Positions 25,483-34,468 are shown, counted from the stretch's first letter. The stretch: DNA of 64,000 nt from Urbifossiella limnaea (GCF_007747215.1 NZ_CP036273.1:1658322-1722321), one strand, 5' to 3'. Notes: generated from the sequence alone by a model not told the origin. Made by a program: numbers and translations.

Positions 25483-26190
25483 ATGAGCCCGCCCGCACGC
25501 CGCAACTTCCTCACCGCCCGGTGGTGCCACCTCGTCCTCGCCAACTACCCGGTCGCCGACGACCTGGTTCGGCCGTACCTCCCGCCGGGCGTCGAGCCCG
25601 ACCGCCGCGACGGCACCGCGTGGTGCAGCCTCGTCGGGTTCCAGTTCCTCGACACGCGCGTCCTCGGCGTGAGCTGGCCGGGCTACCGCCACTTCCCCGA
25701 GTGGAACCTCCGCGTCTACGCCCGCCGCGGCGACGAGCGCGGCGTCGCCTTCGTCCGCGAGTTCGTCCCGCAGCGGCTCGTCGCGGGGCTCGCCCGCCTG
25801 ATGTACAACGAACCCTACCGCGCCGCCCGCATGACAATGGACGTGCAGGACAACCCCGAGGCCGTGACCGCGCGCTACACCGTGGAGTGGGGCGGCCGCG
25901 TCCACTCGCTGCGTGCGGTGGGCTCGAAGCCGGCGGTGCGGCCGGGGCCGGAGAGCGTCGAGCACTGGTTCAAGGAGCACAGCTGGGGCTACGGCACGAG
26001 CCGCCGCGGCCGGCTGATCCGCTACGAGGTGAGCCACCCGGAGTGGGACGTGTACCCGGTCACCGACTTCGCCGCCGACGTGGACTGGGGCGCCCTGTAC
26101 GGCCCGGCGTGGGCGGGGATGACCGGCCGCGCGCCGGCGAGCGTGGTCCTCGCCGCGGGGTCGGCGGTCAGCGTCTACCCGAAGGGTTGA
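25483..26190 (+). CDS. DUF2071 (YqjF-like) protein
   Basis: The 235-residue product matches the pattern of DUF2071, an acetoacetate-decarboxylase-like fold: an opening RWCHLVLANYPVADDLVRPY, then LPPGVEPDRRDGTAWCSLVG, FPEWNLRVYARR and a C-terminal SWGYGTSRRGRLIRYEVSHP. The family is widespread and has no proven reaction in most members. The ATG at 25483 is the first after the tRNA-His and no better start is seen. It is convergent with the ADP-ribosylglycohydrolase gene. It marks the return to chromosomal backbone after the mobile region. Confidence 0.8.
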   Translation: MSPPARRNFLTARWCHLVLANYPVADDLVRPYLPPGVEPDRRDGTAWCSLVGFQFLDTRVLGVSWPGYRHFPEWNLRVYARRGDERGVAFVREFVPQRLVAGLARLMYNEPYRAARMTMDVQDNPEAVTARYTVEWGGRVHSLRAVGSKPAVRPGPESVEHWFKEHSWGYGTSRRGRLIRYEVSHPEWDVYPVTDFAADVDWGALYGPAWAGMTGRAPASVVLAAGSAVSVYPKG

Positions 26191-26208
26191 GGTCGGCGGG
26201 GGCGGCCG

Positions 26209-27189
26209 TCACCACTTCAGGTCTTCGCGGTCGTCGCGCCAGTCGCGCGGGATCCCCGACTCGCCGACCGCCAGCCCGACGATGCCGCCGACGATCGCCG
26301 CGTTCGTGTCGATGTCGCCGTGGGCGCGGACCGTCTGCACGAGTGCCGTTCGGAAGTCGTCCAGGTGCCGCGCCGCGACCCAGAGGCAGAACGGCACCGT
26401 GTCCTGGCAGATGATGCGGCTGCCGTTGCCCAGCTGCCGCACGACCGGCTCCAGCGACGTGTCGAACGGCACGATTGCGGCCCCGTAGTCCACGAGCCGC
26501 ACCGCGGGCTCGGTCGGCACCTCGACGCGCAGGTTTGCCGCCCGCTCGATGCCGTCGCGCACCTCGCCGGCCGGCGTGTGCGCCAGCACGGCGTCGAACA
26601 GGCCGCGCTTCACGGCGTCGTCGGCACGGCGGTCGCGGTTCACCCAGGCGTACGCCGACGCGACCGCGGCCGCGATCCCGCCGGCGATTCCCTCGGGGTG
26701 GGCGTGCGTCACCGCCGCGGCGAGCCGGGCTTGCTCCGCGACGCGCTCGTACCCGTCGTCGGCGAAGTACGCCCCGACCGGCGCCGCCCGCATCGCCGAG
26801 CCGTTGCCGAACGAGCCGCCGCCGAACAGGCTCTCGGCCGCGGCGCGCCAGTCGGCCCCGGCGGCGATGGCGCCGAGCAGCCGGATTGCGCCGCCGCCGT
26901 AGCCGCGGAACGGCAGCAGCTCGAACCGGCGGGCGAAGGTCCGCGCCAGTTCGTCCTGGTCGATGCGGCCGTGGGCCGTCAGCACCTCGACAATGCCGAG
27001 CGCCATCTCGGTGTCGTCGGTGTACTCCCACGGGGCGCGGGCGGTGGCGCGCGGGTCGTCTAGCAGCGCGGCGTAGTTGTCGGGGTGGAAGCACGTCTGC
27101 CCGAGCGCGTCGCCGACGGACAGGCCTTCGACGGCGAGTTTGGCGCGGGTCAGGCGGGCGGCGTGGTCGGGCGGCAGCGGGGTGGTCAT
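26209..27189 (-). CDS. ADP-ribosylglycohydrolase family protein
   Basis: This 326-residue enzyme should hydrolyse ADP-ribosyl links on proteins or small molecules (ARH/DraG family). The binuclear-metal motifs are present: GDALG near the N-terminus, YTDDTEMALG, GNGSAMRAAP, and HGDIDTNAAIVGGIVGLAVG near the C-terminus, which carries the DxDTN metal ligands. Length is normal for the family. I chose the ATG at 27189; ATGs about 13-14 codons upstream (near 27229-27231) are possible, since neither has a strong ribosome binding site. No ADP-ribosyltransferase partner is nearby, so the substrate is unknown. Confidence 0.85.
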   Translation of the reverse strand: MTTPLPPDHAARLTRAKLAVEGLSVGDALGQTCFHPDNYAALLDDPRATARAPWEYTDDTEMALGIVEVLTAHGRIDQDELARTFARRFELLPFRGYGGGAIRLLGAIAAGADWRAAAESLFGGGSFGNGSAMRAAPVGAYFADDGYERVAEQARLAAAVTHAHPEGIAGGIAAAVASAYAWVNRDRRADDAVKRGLFDAVLAHTPAGEVRDGIERAANLRVEVPTEPAVRLVDYGAAIVPFDTSLEPVVRQLGNGSRIICQDTVPFCLWVAARHLDDFRTALVQTVRAHGDIDTNAAIVGGIVGLAVGESGIPRDWRDDREDLKW

Positions 27190-27281
27190 GGCGGCCCACC
27201 GGGCGCGGACGATGCGGAACGGGTTCATCATGCCGCTACCGGACGCGCCCCGCCACCGCAATCGCGGCGTAAACTGGTGGC

Positions 27282-28784
27282 ATGCCGATTCTGCTGGTGC
27301 TGTTCGTCACCGCCGCCTGTCTGCCAGTGCCGTGGCCGGAGCCGCCGCTCGGCCTCGGCGCCGGCGGCGCCGCGGGCCTCACCGCCGCCGCCGTCGCCGC
27401 GTCGCTGACGGCCGCGACCACTCTGCGGACGTGGGCCGTGCGCCGCCTCCGCCGCGACCCCAACTCCCGCGCCCGGGTCGGCCGCGTCTACGGCCGGCTG
27501 CGGCGGTTACTCAGCCTCGTGAACCTGGGGCTCGTCGGGTACGCCGTCGTCGGCCTCGGCTGGGGCTGGGCGGTGCAGAACACGCTGACAGTCGAGCACG
27601 ACGGCTGGGAGGTGCTGGCCCCGTTCGCCGAGTTGGCGGTGCCGCTCCCCTACTTCGTGCTCCTCGCCGCCGGCTGGGTGGTGTACTACGACGCCGAGAA
27701 GGCCCTGCTCGCCGGCGGCCGCGGCTTCCCGACGCGGCTAGGCTACGTCCTCGGGCACGTCCGCTTCCTCGGCTTCCTGCTGGCGCTGCCGCTGGCGCTG
27801 TACGCCGGCATCCAGGCGCTCGGCCGGTTCGCCCCCGAGGTCGCCGGGGCCGACGCCTTCCGCCTCGCGTCGCTCGCCGTCCTGCCGGTCCTGGCGATGA
27901 CGATGCCGCTCCTGGCGAAGCCGCTACTCGGCCTGAAGCGGCTCCCGGACGGCCCCACCCGCGAGCGCCTCGAAGCCCTCGCGCGGCGGCTGCGGTTCAC
28001 GTACACCGACCTGCTGCTGTGGCCGACGCACGGCACGATGGCGAACGCCCTCATCGCCGGGCTGCTGCCGCGGGCGCGGTACGTCGTGTTCACCGACCGC
28101 ATCCTCGACGACTTCCCGCCCGACGAGGTGGACGCCATCTTCGGCCACGAGGTCGGCCACCAGCGGCACGGCCACCTGTGGCTGTACGCGGCGTTCTTCC
28201 TCCTCAGCGTCGTGGACCTGACGGCGCTGGCCGTGTGGGCGCAGCCGAAGCTCGCCGGCTGGGTGGGCCGCGCCGCCGCGGCCGAGCCGTGGTGGGTGAT
28301 GGTGCCGACGGCGGGGCTCGCCGCGTACCTGTTCCTCGTGTTCGGCTTCCTGTCGCGCCGGTGCGAGCGGCAGGCCGACGTGTTCGGCTGTCGGTCGGTG
28401 TCGTGCGACGACCCGGGGTGCGAGGGGCACGTCCCCGACACCGACTTCCCCGCCGGCGGCGCGGGCCTGTGCCCGACGGGCATCCGCACGTTCGTCCGCG
28501 CCCTGGAGCGCGTCGACCTGCTCCAGGGGAGCGACGACCCGGCCCCGGACCGGCCGGCGGCGCGGCTGTTGCGCGGCGCCGTCGGCTGGCTGCGGGCGTG
28601 GCAGCACGGGCCGGTGAAGCGGCGCGTCGGCTTCCTGCTGACGCTCGCCGACGACCCGCGCCGCGAGCGCCGCTTCCAGCGGCGGACGGTCGCCGTGCGG
28701 GCGGCGCTGATGGCGGCGCTCGTGGCGGTGCTCGTGGTGCTCGGCGAGGCGGTGGGGTGGCGGGTGCTTCTTTCGGCGTTGTAA
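27282..28784 (+). CDS. Membrane M48-family zinc metalloprotease
   Basis: The 500-residue product has several hydrophobic spans (an N-terminal one, two or three between residues 75 and 220, two between 305 and 360, and one at the C-terminus) and the zinc motif HEVGH near residue 289 with a third-ligand ERQAD near 361. This is the HtpX/Ste24-like layout, a protease that handles misfolded or lipid-linked membrane proteins. An unusual Cys-rich insert (SCDDPGCEGH) follows the third ligand, with a further Cys some 18 residues on; it may bind a second metal. It is divergent from the ARH gene by about 90 bases. Confidence 0.85.
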   Translation: MPILLVLFVTAACLPVPWPEPPLGLGAGGAAGLTAAAVAASLTAATTLRTWAVRRLRRDPNSRARVGRVYGRLRRLLSLVNLGLVGYAVVGLGWGWAVQNTLTVEHDGWEVLAPFAELAVPLPYFVLLAAGWVVYYDAEKALLAGGRGFPTRLGYVLGHVRFLGFLLALPLALYAGIQALGRFAPEVAGADAFRLASLAVLPVLAMTMPLLAKPLLGLKRLPDGPTRERLEALARRLRFTYTDLLLWPTHGTMANALIAGLLPRARYVVFTDRILDDFPPDEVDAIFGHEVGHQRHGHLWLYAAFFLLSVVDLTALAVWAQPKLAGWVGRAAAAEPWWVMVPTAGLAAYLFLVFGFLSRRCERQADVFGCRSVSCDDPGCEGHVPDTDFPAGGAGLCPTGIRTFVRALERVDLLQGSDDPAPDRPAARLLRGAVGWLRAWQHGPVKRRVGFLLTLADDPRRERRFQRRTVAVRAALMAALVAVLVVLGEAVGWRVLLSAL

Positions 28785-28863
28785 CACGCCCCGCCGGTTC
28801 GCGGTACTCCCCGGCGGCCGCGTCGGCTAAGATGATTGGACCTGTACGCCGCGGAGGCCCTCC

Positions 28864-30612
28864 ATGCCCGACCCGGTTCCCGCCCCGCCCCGACGACTGC
28901 CGTGGCTCCTCGCCGGTGCCGCCGGCGTGTTCGTCGCGGCGCTCGTCGTGTCCGTGCTCTTCGTCGGCGAGCCGGCCGTCGCCGGGGCGGACGACAAGGC
29001 CAAGGACAAGGCCGGTAAAAAGGACGCCAAGGACGACCCCCCGCCGCCCCCGCGCAAGCGCGTCCCCGCCCCCGAACTCACCGGCGGCACCGCCTGGCTG
29101 AACACCGCCCGCCCGCTGTCGCTCAAGGACCTCCGCGGCAAGGTCGTGCTACTCGACTTCTGGACGCTCTGCTGCATCAACTGCATCCACTGCCTCCCCG
29201 ACCTGCACAAGCTCGAACAGCGGTTCCGCAACGAGCTGGTCGTGATCGGCGTCCACTCGCCGAAGTTCGACAACGAGAAGGACACGCTCTCGATCCGCAA
29301 GGCCGTCCTGCGGTACCAGATCGAGCACCCCGTCGTCAACGACGCCGACCGCAAGCTGTGGGACGCGTACGAGGTCGACGCGTGGCCCACGATGGTTCTC
29401 ATCGACCCCGAGGGGAACCTCGTCGGCTACACGTCGGGCGAGGGGAACTACGACCTGCTGGCCGGCGTCATCGAGCGCGTGGTGGCCGACGCCAAGACCC
29501 GGAAGACGCTCAACGAGACGCCCGTCCGCTTCGACCTGGCCCGCCTCCGCGAGGGCGGCGACACCACGCCGCTGTACTTCCCCGGCAAGGTCACCGCCGA
29601 CCCCGCCGGCGCCCGCCTGTTCATCGCCGACAGCACCCACCACCGCGTCGTCGTCACCGACATGAGCGGGAACGCGGTGGCGGTCGCCGGCACCGGCCAG
29701 CCCGGGTACGAGGACGGCGCGTTCAACGTGGCCCAGTTCGACGACCCGCAGGGGATCGCCGTCAGCGGCGACTTCGCCTACGTCGCGGACCGCAAGAACC
29801 ACGTGATCCGCCGGCTGGACCTGAAGAACAAGACGGTCGTCACCGTGGCCGGCACCGGCAAGCAGGCGTCCGACCCGAACGACCGCCGCATCCAGTCCGC
29901 CGTGCCCGCCAAGAGCATGGGCCTGAACAGCCCGTGGGACGTGCTCCTCGTCGGCGACGAGCTGTTCATCGCGATGGCGGGCCACCACCAGCTCTGGACC
30001 TACGACACGAAGAAGGACGAGATCGCCCCGTACGCCGGCAGCGGCCGCGAGAACATCGGCGACGGGCCGCTGCCGTTCGCCATGCTGGCGCAGCCGAGCG
30101 GCCTGGCCACCGACGGCAAGTCGCTGTTCGTGGCGGACAGTGAGGTGAGCGCGCTGCGCGAGGTGCCGCTGGGCGGGAAGGGCGAGGTGAAGACGCTCGT
30201 CGGCCGCGGCCTGTTCGTCTTCGGCGACAAGGACGGCCCCGCCCGCATCGACGACCCGCTGGAGCGCGAGACGAAGGAGGCGCGGCTGCAGCACGCCCTC
30301 GGCGTGGCCTACGCCGACGGCAAGCTGTACGTGGCCGACACCTACAACAGCAAGCTGCGGGTGTACGACCCGGCGACGAAGCAGCTGAACACCTTCCTCG
30401 GCGGGAACGACGGCGGCGGGTGGTTCACGTCGCCCACGTTCAACGAGCCGGGCGGCCTCAGCGCCGCGGGCGGCAAGCTGTACGTGGCCGACACGAACGC
30501 GCACCGCATCCGCGTGGTGGACATCCGGACGCGCGAGGTGAGCACGCTGAAGCTGACGGGCGTGGACCCGCCGAAGCCGCCGCCGGCGCCGGCGCCGGTC
30601 CCGAAGCGATAG
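28864..30612 (+). CDS. Membrane-anchored thioredoxin-NHL repeat protein (NHLRC2-like)
   Basis: An N-terminal membrane segment (residues 12-35) and a Lys/Asp/Pro-rich linker are followed by a thioredoxin-like domain with FWTLCCINCIHC near residue 97 (CCINC active site) and then an NHL beta-propeller: repeated phrases such as LFIADSTHHRVVV, FAYVADRKNHVIRRL, LYVADTYNSKLRVY and LYVADTNAHRIRVV. This order is that of NHLRC2-type proteins. It should sit outside the cytoplasmic membrane and take part in thiol-disulfide exchange. The tail is Pro-rich. It heads a cluster with a DsbD-N-like protein and DsbD, which could feed it electrons. The ATG at 28864 has GGAGG upstream. Confidence 0.88.
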   Translation: MPDPVPAPPRRLPWLLAGAAGVFVAALVVSVLFVGEPAVAGADDKAKDKAGKKDAKDDPPPPPRKRVPAPELTGGTAWLNTARPLSLKDLRGKVVLLDFWTLCCINCIHCLPDLHKLEQRFRNELVVIGVHSPKFDNEKDTLSIRKAVLRYQIEHPVVNDADRKLWDAYEVDAWPTMVLIDPEGNLVGYTSGEGNYDLLAGVIERVVADAKTRKTLNETPVRFDLARLREGGDTTPLYFPGKVTADPAGARLFIADSTHHRVVVTDMSGNAVAVAGTGQPGYEDGAFNVAQFDDPQGIAVSGDFAYVADRKNHVIRRLDLKNKTVVTVAGTGKQASDPNDRRIQSAVPAKSMGLNSPWDVLLVGDELFIAMAGHHQLWTYDTKKDEIAPYAGSGRENIGDGPLPFAMLAQPSGLATDGKSLFVADSEVSALREVPLGGKGEVKTLVGRGLFVFGDKDGPARIDDPLERETKEARLQHALGVAYADGKLYVADTYNSKLRVYDPATKQLNTFLGGNDGGGWFTSPTFNEPGGLSAAGGKLYVADTNAHRIRVVDIRTREVSTLKLTGVDPPKPPPAPAPVPKR

Positions 30613-30620
30613 TCCGGTTT

Positions 30621-30685
30621 GTTAGGCCGGGGCGCAAGCCCCGTTGGGGGTCCGAACCTCAACGGGGCTTGCGCCCCGGCCTAAC
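30621..30685. repeat. Perfect 26-bp inverted repeat in the redox cluster
   Basis: Arms at 30621-30646 and 30660-30685 are exactly complementary (core AGGCCGGGGCGCAAGCCCCG) around a 13-base loop. It begins nine bases after the NHLRC2-like stop codon and ends 22 bases before the next start. There is no T tract. It may stop or stabilise transcripts, or be a mobile palindromic repeat. Confidence 0.75.
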
Positions 30686-30707
30686 ACGATCACAACCCGA
30701 GGTTCCC

Positions 30708-31298
30708 ATGCCCCGTACCCCCGCCGCCCTCGCCCTCCTGGCTGCGATCGTGGTCGCCGCCCAGCCCGAGACGCCGGCCGCGGCGCAGGGTAAGGCCGAC
30801 TGGTTCGCCAAGGCCGTCAAGAAGGTGGAAGCCAGGTTCGAGCCCGCGGAGGCCAAGCCGGGCCAAACCGTCACCTTCAAGCTGACGGTGGAGCTGGCCG
30901 ACGGGTACTACACGTACCCGACGGCCCAGCCGGACAAGGCCGCGGCGTCGATGACGAACCAGCTGAAGTTCCCGGAGCCCGGCGCGGTGGTGTTCGTGGG
31001 CGCGGTGACGGACCCGCCGGTCTACGACGTCAAGAGCGAGCCGGACCTGGGGATCAAGGAGTACCACGTGAACCCCGGCACGGCGGTGTACAGCCGCAAG
31101 GCCGTGGTGTCGCCGAAGGCGGCGGCCGGGCCGGCGGCGGTGAAGCTGGCGGCGTTCAAGATGCAGGTGTGCGACAAGAACAACTGCTTCCCGCCGAAGG
31201 CGGTGCCGGCCGAGGCGACGCTGAAGGTGCTCCCCGGCCCGGCGGTGCCGGTGGAGGCGGCCTACGCCGCCGAGGTAGCCAAGGCGGTGGGCAACTGA
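30708..31298 (+). CDS. Secreted DsbD N-terminal-domain-like protein
   Basis: The product is 196 residues with a signal peptide (ALLAAIVVAAQPETPAAAQG). The mature part resembles the periplasmic alpha domain of DsbD: ARFEPAEAKPGQTVTFKLTV, then GYYTYPTAQPD, and a Cys pair in MQVCDKNNCFPPK. In DsbD this domain takes electrons from the membrane domain and hands them to DsbC/DsbG-type partners. Here it is free-standing and lies directly before a full DsbD, so it may be an extra electron carrier. ATG at 30708 with GAGG upstream. Confidence 0.78.
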   Translation: MPRTPAALALLAAIVVAAQPETPAAAQGKADWFAKAVKKVEARFEPAEAKPGQTVTFKLTVELADGYYTYPTAQPDKAAASMTNQLKFPEPGAVVFVGAVTDPPVYDVKSEPDLGIKEYHVNPGTAVYSRKAVVSPKAAAGPAAVKLAAFKMQVCDKNNCFPPKAVPAEATLKVLPGPAVPVEAAYAAEVAKAVGN

Positions 31299-31299
31299 G

Positions 31300-31351
31300 T
31301 TCGCCGCTCGCGGCGTAGCGACGTGACCGCCGCTACGCCGCGAGCGGCGAA
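31300..31351. repeat. Perfect 21-bp inverted repeat between the two DsbD-type genes
   Basis: Arms at 31300-31320 and 31331-31351 pair completely (core GCCGCTCGCGGCGTAGCG) around a 10-base loop. It starts one base after the upstream stop codon. It is of the same type as the palindromes at 30621 and 33700. Confidence 0.75.
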
Positions 31352-31454
31352 ACCCCGTGCCTGTAAGCCCCGACCCGACCCGCCCGTATCCTCTGACGCC
31401 TGCGCGACGCCCACGGCCCGCCGTGGGCGTTCGCCGTCCGCCCCGGAGCACGCC

Positions 31455-33698
31455 ATGCCCCGCTTCTCCCGCTTCGCCGCGCTCGCGGTCGTCGCCCTCG
31501 CCGCCGCCCCGGCCGCGGCGCAACTCCCCGGCGACGACCCGTTCGCCCCGCCGGCACCGGTCGCGGCCCCCAAGAAGCGGGCGAACAAGTTCTTCGACTT
31601 CGCCGACGTGTCGTTCGAGCTCGACAAGCTGAAGGTGAAGCGCGGCGAGACGGTGACCGCGAGGCTGACCATCACGCCGAAGGACAAGGCCTGGACGTAC
31701 CCGTTCCGCCCCGCCGACCCCACGCAGGCCAGCAAGAACGACCAGGCCACGCTCGCCGCCACGCCCGACTACGTGATCCTGTCCCGGTCGCCCGACCCCG
31801 CCGGCAGCAAGGAGAAGCCGCGGGACAACGCCCCCGGCAAGACGGACCAGTACTATCCCGGCCCGGGCGCCGCCACGTGGGTGTTCCGCGTGGTCGTGCC
31901 GACGACCGCGGCGCCGGGCAAGAAGGCCGTCGCGTTCGGGAAGGACACCACCCTCCAGGTGTGCAACGAGCGGAACTGCTTCACCATCGTCCGCGACGAA
32001 CTCCCGACGGCCGAGTTCGAGGTGCTCGACGAGCTGGCCGAGAACCCCGACCGCGCCGACCTGGCCGCCGCCGAGGCCCGCCTCGCCAGCCGCGGGCCCG
32101 CGCCGCTCGCCCCCAGTCGCGGCAGCGCGAACCCGCCGGCGCCGACCCCGGCGACGCCCACGCCGGCGGCCGAAGCCGTCGGCCCGAAGCCGGCCAAGCC
32201 GATCGCCACCTACGAAGCGGACCTGACCGCCGTCCGCGAGAGCCTCGTCCACGACCGCACCGCCGGCGGCACCGGCCCGACCGGCGGGAAGGACGAGGGG
32301 CTCGGCGCGTTCCTCGCCACCGCGGCGCTGTGGGGGCTCATCTCTCTGGTGACGCCGTGCGTCTTCCCGATGATCCCCATCACCGTCAGCATCTTCCTGA
32401 AGCAGGCGCACAACTCGCTCGGCGAGCGGCTGAAGCTGGCGGGGGTCTACTCGCTCACGATCATCGCCGTCCTCGGCACGTCGGCGTTCGCGCTGCTGAA
32501 GTTCATGGCGATTCTCGCCGCCCACCCGGCCACGAACATCGCGCTGGGGGTGCTGTTCTTCGTGCTGGCGCTGAGCCTGTTCGGCATGTACGAACTGACG
32601 CTGCCGAACAGTTTGGCCCGCCGCCTCCAGTCGAAGCAGCAGAAGGGCGGCGTCGTCGGCACGATCTTCGGGGCGCTGGCGTTCACGGTCATCAGCTTCA
32701 CCTGCGTGGCGCCGTTCCTCGGCGGGTTCGCCGGCATCTCGGCCGGGGCGGCCGGCGACGGCCAACTGGTCGCGCTGCCGACCGCCCGCGAGGTGCTGGG
32801 CGGGCTGGCGTTCGCCACCGCGTTCGCGGCGCCGTTCTTCGTGCTGGCGCTGGTGCCGGGGCTGCTCAAGGCGCTGCCCCGGTCCGGTGGGTGGCTCGAC
32901 AGCGTGAAGGTGGTGATGGGCTTCCTCGAAGTCGCCGCGGCGCTCAAGTTCCTCCGCACCGCCGAACTCCGGCTGCTGCCGACGACCGAGTACTTCACCT
33001 ACGACGCGGTGCTGGCCGGGTGGGTGGTGCTGTCGGCGGCGTGCGGACTGTACCTGCTGAACCTGTTCCGCCTGCCGCACGACGAGGAGCGGCCGAACAT
33101 CGGCGTGCCGCGGCTCCTGTTCGCGGTCACGTTCCTCGGGCTGGCGGTGTACCTGGCCCCGGCGCTACTGAACCCCGTCGAGGGGAAGCGGCCGCGGCCG
33201 GCCGGGGCGGTGTACGCGTGGGTCGAGGCGTTCCTGCTGCCGGAACACAAGGCCGGGCACGCCGACACCGACCTGAAGGACGCCATCGAACGGGCGCGGC
33301 GGCTGAACCGCCCGGTGTTTGTGGACTTCACCGGCGAGACGTGTACGAACTGCCGGTACAACGAGTTGAACGTCTTCACCCGCCCCGAGGTCGCCGGGCT
33401 GCTGGAGCGGTTCGAGTCGGTGCAGTTGTACACGGACGAGGTGCCGGCCGCGGCGTACCGGAGCGACCCGGGCCGCGAGCACCGGGGCGACGAGGCCTAC
33501 GCGAACCGGTCGTTCGAGGTCGCGGCGTTCGGGACGAACGCGCTGCCGACGTACGCGGTGTTGATCCCGCGGGCGGACGGCACCGTGAGCGTGTTCCGCG
33601 AGCCGGGCGGGGAGCGGCGGGCCATCATTGAGGGGAAGATCAACACCGTGTCGGACTTCGCGGCGTTCCTCAAGGCGGCGCTTGAGGCGGCGAAATAG
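31455..33698 (+). CDS. dsbD: Thiol:disulfide interchange protein DsbD
   Basis: The 747-residue membrane protein moves reducing power from cytoplasmic thioredoxin to the periplasm. A signal peptide (residues 1-22) is followed by the N-terminal domain (to about 190, Cys pair in VCNERNCFTIV), a Pro-rich linker, a CcdA-like membrane domain with about eight spans, with Cys in TPCVFPM near 299 and FTCVAPF near 415, and a C-terminal thioredoxin-like domain with ETCTNCRYN near 628. So all three cysteine pairs expected of DsbD are present. The ATG at 31455 has GGAG upstream. It ends the redox cluster and is followed by a perfect palindrome. Confidence 0.92.
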   Translation: MPRFSRFAALAVVALAAAPAAAQLPGDDPFAPPAPVAAPKKRANKFFDFADVSFELDKLKVKRGETVTARLTITPKDKAWTYPFRPADPTQASKNDQATLAATPDYVILSRSPDPAGSKEKPRDNAPGKTDQYYPGPGAATWVFRVVVPTTAAPGKKAVAFGKDTTLQVCNERNCFTIVRDELPTAEFEVLDELAENPDRADLAAAEARLASRGPAPLAPSRGSANPPAPTPATPTPAAEAVGPKPAKPIATYEADLTAVRESLVHDRTAGGTGPTGGKDEGLGAFLATAALWGLISLVTPCVFPMIPITVSIFLKQAHNSLGERLKLAGVYSLTIIAVLGTSAFALLKFMAILAAHPATNIALGVLFFVLALSLFGMYELTLPNSLARRLQSKQQKGGVVGTIFGALAFTVISFTCVAPFLGGFAGISAGAAGDGQLVALPTAREVLGGLAFATAFAAPFFVLALVPGLLKALPRSGGWLDSVKVVMGFLEVAAALKFLRTAELRLLPTTEYFTYDAVLAGWVVLSAACGLYLLNLFRLPHDEERPNIGVPRLLFAVTFLGLAVYLAPALLNPVEGKRPRPAGAVYAWVEAFLLPEHKAGHADTDLKDAIERARRLNRPVFVDFTGETCTNCRYNELNVFTRPEVAGLLERFESVQLYTDEVPAAAYRSDPGREHRGDEAYANRSFEVAAFGTNALPTYAVLIPRADGTVSVFREPGGERRAIIEGKINTVSDFAAFLKAALEAAK

Positions 33699-33699
33699 A

Positions 33700-33747
33700 C
33701 CGCCGCTTGCGGCTTAGCGTCGCGGGACGCTAAGCCGCAAGCGGCGG
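33700..33747. terminator. Perfect 21-bp hairpin after dsbD
   Basis: Arms 33700-33720 and 33727-33747 are fully complementary (core CCGCTTGCGGCTTAGCG) with a 6-base loop, starting one base after the dsbD stop. The position suggests a transcript end, but there is no T tract and a close relative occurs at 13496, so it may be a repeat element reused as a terminator. The remaining bases to 33887 hold no gene. Confidence 0.65.
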
Positions 33748-33887
33748 CTCGTGTGCCAGAACTCATTTCCAGTCAACAAGTTGCCGCAAACGCTATCGCT
33801 GCGGCTGGCTCGAACCGACTTTTTTATGAGTCGGTGACATGTTTCCGCGGATCGACCCCCCTCGGCCGGAAGAATCATTCCGGCCGC

Positions 33888-34454
33888 TCAGCCGATGCCG
33901 GCGGCGAAGTCTTCGCTGCGCACCTTGGCCCCCTCGGCGGCGATGTGCGGCGGCTTCGGGGCGGCGTGGCCGGCGTGCGGGCGGGCGGTCTTCGCGCCCA
34001 TGTCGGCCGCAATCGCCGCGTAGCTCGGGATGTCGTCGTCGAAGTCGTACTCGTCGTACCGGCACACGTAGCCGGGCTGCTTCGAGCGCTCCTTCTCCTC
34101 GTGGTACGCCTTCACCACGGCCCCCTGCACCAACTCGCGGGCGCCGCTGTGGATCGGGTGGGCGATGTCGGCGTGGAGCTTGGCCCGGCCGTCGATCTCG
34201 CGGGTGGCGCGGGTCTCGTCCATGCGGACGCCGCAGGCGTTGCAGAAGCGGGCGCGGAGGTGGTTCTTGCACCCGCACTTCTGGCACCGGTCGGTGAGCT
34301 TGCGGCTGGGCATGGCGACGAACACGCCCTTGGTGCCCTCGATGATCTTCAAATCCCGGACGACGAAGGCGTTGTCGAAGGTGACCGAGCAGAACGCGAG
34401 CAGCCGCTCGTTGTTCTCCTCGCACAGCTTGATGCGGACTTCCGTGATGACCAC
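33888..34454 (-). CDS. spoVG: SpoVG-family regulator with zinc-ribbon extension
   Basis: The start is the GTG at 34454, six bases after AGGAGG. Residues 1-85 are SpoVG-like: MVITEVRIKLCEEN, LLAFCSVTFDNAFVVRDLKI, GTKGVFVAMPSRK. SpoVG is normally about 90-100 residues; here it continues for 100 more, first with a Cys4 ribbon (C-x2-C with C-x2-C: RCQKCGCKN, RFCNACG) and then an acidic/basic tail. SpoVG is an RNA- and DNA-binding regulator in Firmicutes and spirochaetes. It lies 14 bases after ispE in the same direction; the ispE-spoVG pairing is also known in Bacillus-type genomes. Confidence 0.85.
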   Translation of the reverse strand: MVITEVRIKLCEENNERLLAFCSVTFDNAFVVRDLKIIEGTKGVFVAMPSRKLTDRCQKCGCKNHLRARFCNACGVRMDETRATREIDGRAKLHADIAHPIHSGARELVQGAVVKAYHEEKERSKQPGYVCRYDEYDFDDDIPSYAAIAADMGAKTARPHAGHAAPKPPHIAAEGAKVRSEDFAAGIG

Positions 34455-34468
34455 CGCGGGCCTCCTTC

